The notes beneath the pieces are model-generated. The model saw nothing but the letters and a program-made list of their open reading frames with translations. It had not been told where the DNA came from and did not search any database. Below are positions 10,897-20,440 of a stretch of 64,000 nucleotides of DNA, in pieces. Position 1 is the first letter of the stretch. Each line of letters begins with the position of its first letter. A program made the translations under genes and the position numbers. The stretch comes from Pseudomonas alloputida (GTDB taxonomy: Bacteria; Pseudomonadota; Gammaproteobacteria; Pseudomonadales; Pseudomonadaceae). The stretch covers positions 5,367,501-5,431,500 of the forward strand of contig NZ_CP128540.1 of the NCBI RefSeq assembly GCF_021283545.2, read 5' to 3'.

Positions 10897-12354
10897 ATGG
10901 TCTTCTCGTCCAACGTGTTCCTGTTCCTGTTCTTGCCGATCTTCCTCGGCCTGTACTACTTGAGCGGGCAACGTTATCGCAACCTGCTGCTGCTGGTCGC
11001 CAGCTACATCTTCTACGCCTGGTGGCGGGTGGACTTCCTGGCACTGTTCGCCGGCGTCACCCTGTGGAACTACTGGATCGGCCTGAAAGTCGGTGCCGCC
11101 GGTGTGCGCACCAAGCCTGCGCAGCGCTGGCTGCTGCTCGGCGTGGGTGTCGACCTGGCAATCCTCGGCTACTTCAAGTACGCCAACTTCGGCGTCGACA
11201 GCCTGAACGCGATCATGACGTCGTTTGGCCTGGAGCCATTCATTCTGACCCACGTGCTGCTGCCGATCGGTATCTCGTTCTACATCTTCGAGTCGATCAG
11301 CTACATCATCGACGTATACCGCGGTGACACCCCGGCTACCCGCAACCTGATCGACTTCGCAGCGTTCGTGGCGATTTTCCCGCACCTGATCGCAGGCCCC
11401 GTGCTGCGCTTCAAGGATTTGGTCGACCAGTTCAACAACCGCACCCACACCCTGGACAAGTTCTCCGAAGGCTGCACCCGCTTCATGCAGGGCTTCATCA
11501 AGAAAGTGTTCATCGCCGACACCCTGGCCGTGGTCGCCGACCACTGCTTCGCCCTGCAAAACCCCACCACGGGCGATGCCTGGCTCGGCGCCCTGGCCTA
11601 CACCGCACAGCTGTACTTCGACTTCAGCGGCTACAGCGACATGGCCATCGGCCTGGGCCTGATGATGGGCTTCCGCTTCATGGAAAACTTCAAGCAGCCC
11701 TATATCAGCCAGTCGATCACCGAGTTCTGGCGGCGCTGGCATATCAGCCTGTCGACCTGGCTGCGCGACTATCTGTACATCACCCTGGGCGGTAACCGCA
11801 AAGGCACCTTCAATACCTACCGCAACCTGTTCCTGACCATGCTGCTGGGCGGCCTGTGGCACGGTGCAAACTTCACCTACATCATCTGGGGCGCCTGGCA
11901 CGGCATGTGGCTGGCCATCGAGCGCGCGTTGGGCCTCGACACCAACCCGCAGCGCTTCAACCCGGTGAAGTGGGCCTTCACCTTCCTGCTGGTGGTAGTC
12001 GGTTGGGTGATCTTCCGCGCCGAAAACCTGCATGTGGCCGCCCGTATGTACGGCGCGATGTTCAGCTTCGGCGACTGGCAGCTGTCGGAGCTCAACCGCG
12101 CCCAGCTCACCGGTCTGCAGGTGGCCACCCTGGTCATCGCCTACCTCACCCTGGCGTTCTTCGGCCTGCGCGACTTCTACCGCAATGCCAGGCCGACGCC
12201 CAAGGCGACCCCGGTGCAGGTCAACGCTGACGGCTCGATCGGCCTGGACTGGACCCGGGTGATGACCCGCGCACTGATCCTGCTGCTGTTCGTCGCCTCG
12301 ATCCTCAAGCTTTCGGCGCAAAGCTACTCGCCGTTCCTTTACTTCCAGTTCTGA
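10897..12354 (+). CDS. algI: Alginate O-acetylation membrane protein AlgI (MBOAT)
   Basis: This membrane-bound O-acyltransferase passes acetyl groups across the inner membrane to AlgJ and AlgX. It is polytopic, and the invariant MBOAT histidine is H322 in LWHGANF. The frame is open from 10834. The ATG at 10897 has AGGAGA seven bases upstream and begins the typical MVFSSNVFLF sequence, so it is the start (485 residues). It is separated from algL by 141 bases that include the REP hairpin, so it may be partly uncoupled from the upstream genes. Confidence 0.95.
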   Translation: MVFSSNVFLFLFLPIFLGLYYLSGQRYRNLLLLVASYIFYAWWRVDFLALFAGVTLWNYWIGLKVGAAGVRTKPAQRWLLLGVGVDLAILGYFKYANFGVDSLNAIMTSFGLEPFILTHVLLPIGISFYIFESISYIIDVYRGDTPATRNLIDFAAFVAIFPHLIAGPVLRFKDLVDQFNNRTHTLDKFSEGCTRFMQGFIKKVFIADTLAVVADHCFALQNPTTGDAWLGALAYTAQLYFDFSGYSDMAIGLGLMMGFRFMENFKQPYISQSITEFWRRWHISLSTWLRDYLYITLGGNRKGTFNTYRNLFLTMLLGGLWHGANFTYIIWGAWHGMWLAIERALGLDTNPQRFNPVKWAFTFLLVVVGWVIFRAENLHVAARMYGAMFSFGDWQLSELNRAQLTGLQVATLVIAYLTLAFFGLRDFYRNARPTPKATPVQVNADGSIGLDWTRVMTRALILLLFVASILKLSAQSYSPFLYFQF

Positions 12355-12365
12355 GGTTGATGACC

Positions 12366-13523
12366 ATGACCCGGACATTACGCATCACCTACTCCCTGTC
12401 GTTCCTCGGCCTGCTGGTCGGCATGGGCGCCTGGTCCACCGGTGGCCTGCAGAGTTTCCAGCGCACCGAGCAGATGACCCTGCTCAACGGCAAGCTGGCC
12501 AAGGCCGCCGAGACCCACTACGACGCCGAGTTCCCGATCAAGCGCCTGGGCACCAACGTGTGGGCGGCCATGGACTTCAAGCTGTTCAACGAAGGCCGCC
12601 CAGGTGTGGTACTGGGCCGCGACCAGTGGTTGTTCAGCGACGAAGAGTTCAAGCCCACCGCCGGTGCCGAGCAATTGATGCAGGAAAACCTGGCACTGAT
12701 CCGTGGCGTACGCGACACCCTGCAGCAACACGGTAGCCAGCTGGTGCTGGCGATCGTGCCGGCCAAGGCACGGGTCTACACCGAGTACCTGGGCAAAGAG
12801 CGGCCTGCCAGCCTGCATGACGACCTGTACAACCAGTTCCATGCCCAGGCACGCCAGGCCAACGTGTTCGCACCGGACCTGATGGCACCGATGGAGCAGG
12901 CCAAGGCCCGCGGCCAGGTATTCCTGCGTACCGATACCCACTGGACGCCTATGGGTGCCGAAGTGGCGGCGCAGGCGCTGGCCGAAGCGGTCAGCCGCCA
13001 GAGCCTGCTCAACGGCGACCCACAAGCCTTCATCACCGAAGCCGGCAACACCGCCCCCTACAAGGGCGACCTGACCAACTTCCTGCCACTGGACCCCTTG
13101 TTCAGCAACCTGCTGCCGGCCCCGGACAACCTGCAGAAACGCACCACCCGGCCGGTCGATGCCGAGGGTGACGCCGGCGACGCGTTGTTCGCCGACAAGC
13201 AGATCCCGGTTGCACTGGTAGGCACCAGCTACAGCGCCAACCCGCACTGGAACTTCCTTGGCGCGCTGCAGCAGGCCCTGCGCAGCGACGTCGCCAACTA
13301 CGCCGAAGACGGCCATGGCCCGCTGCTGCCGATGCTCAAGTACCTGCAAAGCGATGCCTTCAAGAACGCCGCACCACAAGTGGTGGTGTGGGAATTCCCC
13401 GAACGTTATCTGCCAATGAAAAACGACCTCAGCAGCTTCGATCCGCAGTGGATCGCGCAGCTGAAAAACTCCCGTAAATCCGAAGAAAACCTGGCCTTGT
13501 CGTCCACCCGGACAGACCACTGA
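12366..13523 (+). CDS. algJ: Alginate O-acetyltransferase AlgJ (SGNH-like)
   Basis: AlgJ is a membrane-anchored periplasmic acetyl-transfer protein acting with AlgI and AlgF. One N-terminal helix (about residues 8-25) is followed by an AlgX-like SGNH domain with D190 and H192 in DTHW and S288 in GTSYS, the residues known in P. aeruginosa AlgJ. ATGs at 12360 and 12366 are both possible. The second has GAGG at nine-base spacing and matches the family's MTR start (385 residues). Confidence 0.93.
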   Translation: MTRTLRITYSLSFLGLLVGMGAWSTGGLQSFQRTEQMTLLNGKLAKAAETHYDAEFPIKRLGTNVWAAMDFKLFNEGRPGVVLGRDQWLFSDEEFKPTAGAEQLMQENLALIRGVRDTLQQHGSQLVLAIVPAKARVYTEYLGKERPASLHDDLYNQFHAQARQANVFAPDLMAPMEQAKARGQVFLRTDTHWTPMGAEVAAQALAEAVSRQSLLNGDPQAFITEAGNTAPYKGDLTNFLPLDPLFSNLLPAPDNLQKRTTRPVDAEGDAGDALFADKQIPVALVGTSYSANPHWNFLGALQQALRSDVANYAEDGHGPLLPMLKYLQSDAFKNAAPQVVVWEFPERYLPMKNDLSSFDPQWIAQLKNSRKSEENLALSSTRTDH

Positions 13524-13543
13524 CTGATAGAGAGGAAACGCAC

Positions 13544-14191
13544 ATGACTACCAAGACTTCCATTGCCAAAGCCCTCACCCTCGCGGCCGGCCTTTCCCTT
13601 GCTTCGATGCAGGCCTTCGCTGGTGCCGACGCCGCACTGTATGGCCCAAGCGCGCCGAAAGGCTCGACCTTCGTACGCCTGTACAACGCGACCAGCGCAC
13701 CGGCCGCCGCGTCGGTCGGCAACACCCAGATCAAACAGGTGGGCGCACAGGCCAGCAGCGACTTCAGCTTCCTGCCAGGCGGCGACTACACCGCCCAGGT
13801 CGGCGGCAAGAGCGTGCCGGTCAAGCTGGCCTCGGACAAGTACTACACCCTGGTCAACAGCAACAGCGGCAGCCCGAAACTGATCGAAGAACCACCGTTC
13901 AAGAACAAGCAGAAAGCCCTGGTGCGCGTGCAGAACCTGAGCGACCAGCAACTGACCCTGAAAACCGCCGACGGCAAGACCGAAGTGGTCAAGCCGGTGG
14001 CCGCCAACGGCCGTGGCGAACGCGAAATCAACCCGGTCAAGGTCAACCTGGCGCTGTACCAAGGAGACAAGAAAGTGGGTGACGTGAAACCCGTCGCCCT
14101 GGAGCGCGGCGAAGCCGCAGTGCTGTACGTAACGGGTTCCGGCAACGCCTTGTCGCCGGTGTGGGTAACTCGCCCCGTGGCTAGCAACTGA
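13544..14191 (+). CDS. algF: Alginate O-acetylation adaptor AlgF
   Basis: AlgF is a small periplasmic protein needed for O-acetylation, acting as an adaptor between AlgJ and AlgX. It has 215 residues with a signal peptide cleaved around AFAGA (residues 24-28) and two beta-rich domains. GAGG lies 8-11 bases before the ATG. It sits between algJ and algA in the conserved order. Confidence 0.94.
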   Translation: MTTKTSIAKALTLAAGLSLASMQAFAGADAALYGPSAPKGSTFVRLYNATSAPAAASVGNTQIKQVGAQASSDFSFLPGGDYTAQVGGKSVPVKLASDKYYTLVNSNSGSPKLIEEPPFKNKQKALVRVQNLSDQQLTLKTADGKTEVVKPVAANGRGEREINPVKVNLALYQGDKKVGDVKPVALERGEAAVLYVTGSGNALSPVWVTRPVASN

Positions 14192-14226
14192 TTCCCCTGC
14201 CTCTCAACGACTATTGGAGAAACATG

Positions 14227-15681
14227 ATGATCCCGGTAATTCTTTCTGGTGGTAGCGGTTCCCGTCTGTGGCCTCTGTCGCGCAAGCAGTTTCCCAAACA
14301 GTTCCTGGCCCTGACCGGTGAACATACGCTGTTCCAGCAAACCATCGAGCGCCTGGTATTCGAGGGCATGGACACCCCGATCGTGGTCTGTAACAAGGAC
14401 CACAAGTTCATCGTCCAGGAGCAACTGGCCGCACTGAAGCTGGAAACCCAAGGCATCCTCATGGAACCGTTCGGCCGCAACACCGCGCCGGCCGTGGCCA
14501 TGGCTGCCATGAAGCTGGTCAACGAAGGCCGCGACGAGCTGATGCTGGTGCTGCCTGCCGATCATGTGATCGATGACCAGAAAGCCCTGCAACGTGCCTT
14601 GGCCTTGGCCACCGTGGCCGCCGAGCGTGGCGAGATGGTGCTGTTCGGCGTGCCGGCGACCAAGCCGGAAACCGGCTACGGCTACATCCGTTCCAGCCAG
14701 GATGCGCTGCTGCCCGAAGGCGTGGCGCGGGTTGCGCAGTTCGTCGAGAAGCCCGACGAGAAACGCGCGGCCGAGTTCGTCCAGGCCGGTGGTTACTTCT
14801 GGAACAGCGGTATGTTCCTGTTCCGCGCCAGCCGCTTCCTCGAAGAGCTGAAAAAGCACGACGGCGACATCTACGACACCTGCGTACTGGCCCTGGAGCG
14901 CAGCCAGGAAGACGGCGATGTACTGAGCATCGACGAAGCCACCTTCGCCTGCTGCCCGGACAACTCCATTGACTATGCGGTGATGGAGAAAACCCAGCGT
15001 GCCTGCGTGGTGCCGATGTCGGCCGGCTGGAGCGATGTAGGCTGCTGGTCGTCGCTGTGGGAAGTGCACGAGAAAGACGACAACGGCAACGTCACCAAGG
15101 GCGACGTGGTGGTTCAAGACAGCCGCAACTGCATGATCCACGGCAACGGCAAACTGGTGTCGGTGATCGGCCTGGAGAACATCGTGGTGGTCGAGACCAA
15201 GGATGCCATGATGATTGCCCACAAGGACAAGGTCCAGGGCGTCAAGCAGATGGTCAAGACCCTCGACGAACAGGGCCGCACGGAAACCCAGAACCACCTG
15301 GAAGTGTATCGCCCGTGGGGCTCGTACGACTCGGTGGACATGGGCGGCCGCTTCCAGGTCAAGCACATCACCGTCAAGCCGGGCGCCAGCCTCTCGCTGC
15401 AGATGCACCACCACCGCGCCGAACACTGGATCGTGGTATCCGGTACCGCCGAGGTGACCTGCGACGAGAACGTGTTCTTGCTGACCGAAAACCAGTCGAC
15501 CTACATCCCCATCGCTTCGGTGCACCGTTTGCGCAACCCGGGCAAGATCCCGCTGGAGATCATCGAGGTGCAGTCCGGGAGCTACCTGGGCGAGGATGAC
15601 ATCGAGCGCTTCGAGGATGTGTATGGGCGCACGTCCACCCCCATCGAGCGCGGCGTTTCGGTGAAGACCATCGCGCAGTAA
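14227..15681 (+). CDS. algA: Bifunctional mannose-6-phosphate isomerase / mannose-1-phosphate guanylyltransferase AlgA
   Basis: AlgA makes mannose-6-phosphate from fructose-6-phosphate and GDP-mannose from mannose-1-phosphate, feeding AlgD. The N-terminal nucleotidyltransferase signature is ILSGGSGSRLWPLSRK. The C-terminal cupin isomerase domain has QMHHHRAEHW and the ENQSTYIP segment. It has 484 residues from the ATG at 14227. An adjacent ATG at 14224 is possible, but GGAG spacing and the family start (MIPVIL) favour the second. It is the last gene of the operon and is followed by a hairpin. Confidence 0.96.
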   Translation: MIPVILSGGSGSRLWPLSRKQFPKQFLALTGEHTLFQQTIERLVFEGMDTPIVVCNKDHKFIVQEQLAALKLETQGILMEPFGRNTAPAVAMAAMKLVNEGRDELMLVLPADHVIDDQKALQRALALATVAAERGEMVLFGVPATKPETGYGYIRSSQDALLPEGVARVAQFVEKPDEKRAAEFVQAGGYFWNSGMFLFRASRFLEELKKHDGDIYDTCVLALERSQEDGDVLSIDEATFACCPDNSIDYAVMEKTQRACVVPMSAGWSDVGCWSSLWEVHEKDDNGNVTKGDVVVQDSRNCMIHGNGKLVSVIGLENIVVVETKDAMMIAHKDKVQGVKQMVKTLDEQGRTETQNHLEVYRPWGSYDSVDMGGRFQVKHITVKPGASLSLQMHHHRAEHWIVVSGTAEVTCDENVFLLTENQSTYIPIASVHRLRNPGKIPLEIIEVQSGSYLGEDDIERFEDVYGRTSTPIERGVSVKTIAQ

Positions 15682-15688
15682 ATGCTGA

Positions 15689-15715
15689 CTCGCCCCTGGG
15701 CTGACCAGGGGCGAG
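15689..15715. terminator. Hairpin terminator between algA and a convergent gene
   Basis: An 11-bp perfect stem (CTCGCCCCTGG / CCAGGGGCGAG) with a 5-base loop lies eight bases after the algA stop and just beyond the stop of the opposing small gene. Only a weak T-rich tail follows. Its position between convergent genes suggests it works in both directions. Confidence 0.7.
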
Positions 15716-15720
15716 CCTGC

Positions 15721-16173
15721 TTATTCAACGCTCGGGGCTATGACGTAGATGTCGAATGGGCCACCCACCACCCTGAAAGGTCGCTGCAAATCATCCTCCC
15801 CTTCAAATTCGAAGGATTCAGCCCTGATGCTTGTGGCAGTCATTTCGAGTTTCCGGATACGCCCGGATTTCGCATAGCCGCCATAGGTTGTGCCGCGCTT
15901 GTGAACAAGCGCCCGGTTCGCCTCACCCCCGATGACGACATCCCGCACGCCCTCCTGTAGTTCCAGATCGAAGTCAATGTAGACGTCCGCATCTTCGGCC
16001 TGCCCCTTGTACGCGTACAACCACGCTGATTTTTCGGCGCTCCCGTAGTCCACCCCCTCGGAAACGAAATCCTCCTTTTGACCCGCAAGGCTGATGACAG
16101 CCGTAACGTTGCCCTTGGCAGGTGTTTTTTTCATTTCTTGCGCAAGCTTTTGCTCAACCGATGTGTCACTCAT
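15721..16173 (-). CDS. Unrecognised small acidic protein
   Basis: No family was recognised. It encodes 150 residues with no signal peptide or membrane segment. The N-terminus is charged and helical, then comes a beta-rich body with alternating acidic and hydrophobic residues (for example VYIDFDLELQEGV) ending in PFDIYVIAPSVE. Of two in-frame ATGs, the inner one at 16173 has AAGGAG seven bases upstream; the outer one would leave only one base of spacing. By eye its base composition is less G+C-rich than its neighbours. It is convergent with algA. Confidence 0.6.
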   Translation of the reverse strand: MSDTSVEQKLAQEMKKTPAKGNVTAVISLAGQKEDFVSEGVDYGSAEKSAWLYAYKGQAEDADVYIDFDLELQEGVRDVVIGGEANRALVHKRGTTYGGYAKSGRIRKLEMTATSIRAESFEFEGEDDLQRPFRVVGGPFDIYVIAPSVE

Positions 16174-16342
16174 GGCCATGCTCCTTTTGAATTGGCATGG
16201 CGGAATCTAGAATGGATGTACCTTTTCCAACACTCGCAGCACTGCTAGGTCTGGCTTCTGGCACAGTGACTCACCGGTGACATGACCGCTGGGTTCTCGA
16301 TAGGCTGTAGCCATCCATCCGCGCGAATGAGGCGATTACGCG

Positions 16343-16807
16343 ATGCTGATCGGTGCCCTGCTGATCCTCACCTGGCTGGTGTTGTTGTTGCGTTACCCAG
16401 CCAAGGCTCTTCCCATCTCCCTGGCGGCTGTGTGTGGCCTGGGCCTGGTGGCCTTGTTCGTGGTCTGGCAAGACAGCCGCGAAAGCAGTCGACTGGCGCG
16501 CCTGGACCTGCGTCTGACCTACGCCCCCGAACACTGTCCCGCCGACCGTGCCTTGCAGGTACGCATGAAGAACGGCAACGACGTGCCGCTGACCGAACTG
16601 CGCTGGCGCGTGGCGGCGTACGCACCGGGCGATACCGTGAACCTGGCCGAGAACACCTACAACGCCCCGCGATACCGCGGGCCAGGTGAATTGCAGCCGG
16701 GGGCCGAGTGGCAAGACTGCCTGCCATTGCCGCCGCTGCGTTCCGGCTATCGGCCGCAGACCCTGGAATTCCGAGCCGAGCACCTGCAAGGTACGTTTGC
16801 CAATTGA
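16343..16807 (+). CDS. Small membrane protein with two N-terminal helices and a periplasmic domain
   Basis: It encodes 154 residues. Two hydrophobic helices occupy about residues 2-16 and 23-41. The soluble remainder (about 110 residues) contains cysteines in EHCPAD and QDCLPL that could form a disulfide, which fits a periplasmic location. No catalytic motif was seen and the function is unknown. It precedes the short-chain dehydrogenase by 31 bases on the same strand, so the two may be co-transcribed. Confidence 0.7.
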   Translation: MLIGALLILTWLVLLLRYPAKALPISLAAVCGLGLVALFVVWQDSRESSRLARLDLRLTYAPEHCPADRALQVRMKNGNDVPLTELRWRVAAYAPGDTVNLAENTYNAPRYRGPGELQPGAEWQDCLPLPPLRSGYRPQTLEFRAEHLQGTFAN

Positions 16808-16838
16808 TGTGTTTCCTCCATGACAACAGGCCCCTACC

Positions 16839-17651
16839 ATGCCCACCGTCCTGATCACCGGTTGTTCCAGCGGCATCGGCCGCGCCCTGGCCGACGCCTT
16901 CCGCGATGCGGGCCACCATGTCTGGGCCACCGCCCGCAAGCCTGAGGATGTCGAGAAACTGAGTGCCGCCGGCTACACGGCTCGGCAGCTGGATGTAAAC
17001 GATGGCGAGGCGCTGGCCCGCCTGGCAGAGGAACTTGATACCCTCGATATCCTGATCAACAACGCCGGCTACGGCGCCATGGGCCCACTGCTCGATGGTG
17101 GCGTCGACGCCCTGCGCCAGCAATTCGAAACCAACGTCTTCGCCGTGGTCGGCGTTACCCGGGCGCTGTTCCCGCTGCTACGCCGCTCACGCGGCCTGGT
17201 GGTGAATATCGGCAGTGTATCGGGCGTACTGGTCACGCCATTCGCTGGCGCGTACTGCGCCTCGAAGGCGGCTGTGCATGCCCTGAGCGATGCCTTGCGC
17301 CTGGAACTGGCGCCGTTCGGTGTACGGGTAATGGAAGTACAGCCGGGCGCAATCGCCTCGCAGTTCGCCAGCAATGCCCAGCGCCAGGCCGAGCAGGTGC
17401 TGGCGGCAGACTCGGCGTGGTGGCCTTTGCGTGAGCATGTGCAGGCGCGGGCGCGGGCATCGCAGGACAAGCCAACGTCGGCGGCGGTATTTGCCCAAGG
17501 CGTGCTGGCAGCCGTCGGCAAGTCGCCGGCGCCCGCGGTGGTACGTTTGGGGAATGGCAGTACAGCCTTGCCGCTGATGGCACGGTTGCTGCCGCGGCGG
17601 TTGCTGGACTGGGTGCTGCGCAAGCGCTTTGGCCTGCTGCGCCCGCTCTGA
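16839..17651 (+). CDS. Short-chain dehydrogenase/reductase (SDR)
   Basis: This is a classical NAD(P)-dependent SDR of 270 residues. The cofactor motif TGCSSGIG begins at residue 7, NNAG is at 74-77, and the catalytic residues are S126 with Y139 and K143 (YCASK). The C-terminal extension is basic and hydrophobic, as in SDRs acting on lipid-like substrates. The substrate cannot be read from sequence. A cluster of REP sequences follows the stop. Confidence 0.88.
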   Translation: MPTVLITGCSSGIGRALADAFRDAGHHVWATARKPEDVEKLSAAGYTARQLDVNDGEALARLAEELDTLDILINNAGYGAMGPLLDGGVDALRQQFETNVFAVVGVTRALFPLLRRSRGLVVNIGSVSGVLVTPFAGAYCASKAAVHALSDALRLELAPFGVRVMEVQPGAIASQFASNAQRQAEQVLAADSAWWPLREHVQARARASQDKPTSAAVFAQGVLAAVGKSPAPAVVRLGNGSTALPLMARLLPRRLLDWVLRKRFGLLRPL

Positions 17652-17663
17652 GTGATCGCCTGC

Positions 17664-17832
17664 CTGTACCCGCGAAAGGGCCGGGCCTGCAGGACAATTT
17701 TCACCCGCCGTTCACCGTTGCCGCCGCTACCGTATTCGCGGGTAAACCCGCTCCTACACCAGATTGGTGGTGGACACACATCGGTGGTTGGACACAGGCC
17801 GCTGTAGGAGCGGGTTCACCCGCGAAGAGGCC
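17664..17832. repeat. Cluster of REP elements, including an inverted pair
   Basis: A half REP at about 17668-17685 is followed by two full copies in opposite orientation. One is at 17735-17759 (TTCGCGGGTAAACCCGCTCC...) and one at 17802-17832 (CTGTAGGAGCGGGTTCACCC...). They fill the gap between the SDR gene and the convergent efflux operon, the usual place for REP pairs. Confidence 0.85.
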
Positions 17833-17899
17833 AGTACAGGCTGTAAAGCATCATGCCATGGACCGCAGTACCCCGCCCTCCAGATACTGCGCGTCCTCT

Positions 17900-19354
17900 C
17901 TAACCGTGAGCATTCGGCGGCGGCTCATCAAACGCCTGCCAGCCTCCACCCAGCGCCTTGTACAGCCCCACCAGCGCCTGCGACACCGCGGCCGAGCTGT
18001 CGATCCATTGCTCCTCGCTGGCCAGCAGCGCACCTTGCACCGTCAGCACATTGAGAAAGTCCACCGCCCCTTCCACATACTGGCGCTGGGCGGTTTCCAG
18101 GGCGATTCGGTTTTGCCGCACGGCCTCGGCAAGGTGATCACGGCGCAACTGACTGGCGTTGTACAGGCGTAGCACATCGTCAATTTCATGCCAGGCCCCC
18201 AGCACCACCTTGCGATAGTTCAGCGCGGCTTCCTGCTGTTGCGCCTCGCGCAGTTCCAGGGTGCCCTTGAGCCGGCCACCTTCGAAAATCGGCAGCGACA
18301 TCTGTGGACCGAAGGCAAACCGGCGCGAATCCCAGCCACCGAAATCCGACAGCTGCAGGGCCTGGAAGCCGACACTGCCCGACAGGCGGATGCTGGGGTA
18401 AAAATCCGCCTTGGCCACGCCAATGCTGGCGGTGGCGGCATGCAGGCGGGCCTCGGCCTGGCGGATGTCCGGGCGGCGCTCGGCCAGTTCGGACGGCAAG
18501 CCGATGGCAAACTTCTGCTGCGGCGCAGGCAGCTCGCCGCCTTGCAGCAATTCGGCCTGGAGACTGCGCGGCGGCTCGGCAGCGAGCAGGCTGAGGGCAT
18601 TGATCAGGTCATCACGCTGCGCTTCCAGGCTTGGCAGGCGCGACTCGATAGACGCGACCTGGGCGCTGGCCTGGGCCACATCCAGGCGCGTGGCAACGCC
18701 TTCGGCCTGGCGGTCCTGGGACAGCTTCAGGCTGTGCCGGGCGACCCTGAGGTTATCCTGCGTCACATCGAGGGTGTGCTGCACGGCACGCAGCTGGATG
18801 TAATTGCCGGCGGTTTCCGAAAGCAGTGCCAGCAGCACACCGCGGCGGTCATTCTCGGCCACTTCGACCGTGGCATCGGCAGCCTCGACCTGACGCCGCA
18901 CACGGCCCCACAGATCCAGTTCCCAACCGGCCACCAGGTCGCCCTGCCAGAGGTTGAAGGCTTCTTTCCCGGCCTTGCCGGACGGATCGCTCAAACCATC
19001 GGCGCTGTTACGAGCACGGCTGTAACCGGCGTTCACGTCCACCGACGGTACTTCGTCGGCAGCCAAGGTACTGCGCAGGGCACGGCTTTGCAGCAACCGC
19101 GCGCTGGCCATCTGCAGGTCGAGGTTGCGTTCGGCAACGCGCTGGATCAACGCGCTCAGGCGGGCATCGTGGAACGTTTCCCACCAGCGCAGTTCAAGCG
19201 GTTCGGCCTGCGGCTGACTGGCCGCTGCCTCGCCTTGCAGCGGCGCCCACTGCTGCGGGGCCTGGCTATCTGGGCGCTGGAAATCCGGGCCCAGGGTGCA
19301 ACCGGTCAGCAGCACAGCCAGCAGCAAAGGGCTCAAGCGTAATCCCGGTTTCAT
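17900..19354 (-). CDS. NodT-family outer-membrane efflux lipoprotein
   Basis: This is the TolC/OprM-like outer-membrane channel of a tripartite pump. LLTGC at residues 15-19 is a lipobox, so the mature protein begins at C19. It has 484 residues with the two repeated outer-membrane efflux domains, rich in coiled-coil helices and containing the SRLPSLEAQRDDLINALSLL type of repeat. It is the last gene of an emrB-emrA-nodT operon. Its ATG overlaps the emrA stop (ATGA). Confidence 0.9.
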   Translation of the reverse strand: MKPGLRLSPLLLAVLLTGCTLGPDFQRPDSQAPQQWAPLQGEAAASQPQAEPLELRWWETFHDARLSALIQRVAERNLDLQMASARLLQSRALRSTLAADEVPSVDVNAGYSRARNSADGLSDPSGKAGKEAFNLWQGDLVAGWELDLWGRVRRQVEAADATVEVAENDRRGVLLALLSETAGNYIQLRAVQHTLDVTQDNLRVARHSLKLSQDRQAEGVATRLDVAQASAQVASIESRLPSLEAQRDDLINALSLLAAEPPRSLQAELLQGGELPAPQQKFAIGLPSELAERRPDIRQAEARLHAATASIGVAKADFYPSIRLSGSVGFQALQLSDFGGWDSRRFAFGPQMSLPIFEGGRLKGTLELREAQQQEAALNYRKVVLGAWHEIDDVLRLYNASQLRRDHLAEAVRQNRIALETAQRQYVEGAVDFLNVLTVQGALLASEEQWIDSSAAVSQALVGLYKALGGGWQAFDEPPPNAHG

Positions 19355-20412
19355 CGCGCGCTTACCTCTTTGCCGTCCAGCTTGTCGCCACGCGTGTCGA
19401 TGGTGGCTTCGACCGACATGCCCACACGCAGGCGGGTGAGCAGTGGCTGGCCATCATCGAGAACGATCTTGACCGGAATGCGCTGCACCACCTTGGTGAA
19501 GTTGCCGGTGGCGTTGTCTGGCTTGACTGCGGCGAAGGTGACGCCGGTAGCCGGGGCAATGCTTTGCACATGGCCTTGCAGGGTTTCGCCGGAGAAGGTG
19601 TCGACGCTGATGCGCACCGGCTGGCCCGGCTGTACGTGGGTCAGCTGGGTTTCCTGGAAGTTGCCGACCACATAGGCCTGCTGCAACGGCACCACCGACA
19701 GCAGGCGAGCGCCCGGGTTGACGTAGGCCCCCACGCGCAGGGCGCGTTCGCCGACCATACCGTCCACCGGCGCTGTGATGCGGGTGTAGGACAGATCGAG
19801 CTGGGCCTTTTCCAGGCCTGCTTCGGCACGCTTGAGCTGGCCATCGGCGCTGGCCACTTGAGCCGTGAGGATGTCCACCTGCTTGCGCGCCGCCACCCGC
19901 GCAGCTTGAGCGTTGGCCAGGCGAGCACGGGCTTGATCGACAGCGCTGCGCGCCTGCTGGGCGTTCTGCACGGTACCCGCGCCCTGCTCGGCAAGGCGGC
20001 TGTAGCGGTTGACTTCATGGTCGGCGAACGCCACCTCAGCCTGGGCCGCCTTCACTGCCGCTTCGGCCTGGGCAATCAGCGCGTCCTGGCGTTCAAGCGT
20101 GGCGCGGGCATCGGCGCTTTGTGCCTGGGCTACCAGCAACTGCGCCTGCGCAGCATCCAGCGCGGCCTGGTAGTCACGCGCGTCGATGGTCGCCAGCAAC
20201 TGGCCAGCTGTGACCTGCTGATTGTCTTCCACCAGCACTTGCTTGATGAAACCGGCGACTTTGGGCGCGACCACGGTGTAGTCGGCGGTCACATAGGCGT
20301 CATTGGTGCTCTGGCGGTGATCGCTGCCAAACATCCAGGGGCCGACGATGCCGGCCAGGACGGCCACGGCCAGCACCGAGCCGATGAAAAGGGTTTTGCG
20401 GTTGTTGGTCAT
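19351..20412 (-). CDS. EmrA/HlyD-family membrane fusion protein
   Basis: This periplasmic adaptor links the MFS pump to the outer-membrane channel. There is one N-terminal helix (about residues 7-25), a lipoyl-like segment (VVAPKVAGFIKQVLVEDNQQ), a long alpha-hairpin rich in Ala, Gln and Arg, then the second lipoyl half and a beta-barrel. In-frame ATGs also exist at 20454 and 20433. Starting at 20412 avoids overlap with emrB and gives the family-typical short cytoplasmic tail (353 residues). Confidence 0.9.
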   Translation of the reverse strand: MTNNRKTLFIGSVLAVAVLAGIVGPWMFGSDHRQSTNDAYVTADYTVVAPKVAGFIKQVLVEDNQQVTAGQLLATIDARDYQAALDAAQAQLLVAQAQSADARATLERQDALIAQAEAAVKAAQAEVAFADHEVNRYSRLAEQGAGTVQNAQQARSAVDQARARLANAQAARVAARKQVDILTAQVASADGQLKRAEAGLEKAQLDLSYTRITAPVDGMVGERALRVGAYVNPGARLLSVVPLQQAYVVGNFQETQLTHVQPGQPVRISVDTFSGETLQGHVQSIAPATGVTFAAVKPDNATGNFTKVVQRIPVKIVLDDGQPLLTRLRVGMSVEATIDTRGDKLDGKEVSAR

Positions 20413-20440
20413 TTCAATGGTTCTCGAAATCATCCAGGGT

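Noticed and set aside
13843..15525. A 560-codon minus-strand frame opposite algF and algA
   Set aside because: Antisense shadow of two clearly identified genes.
18188..19342. A 384-codon plus-strand frame opposite the NodT lipoprotein gene
   Set aside because: Antisense shadow; no ribosome site or domain.
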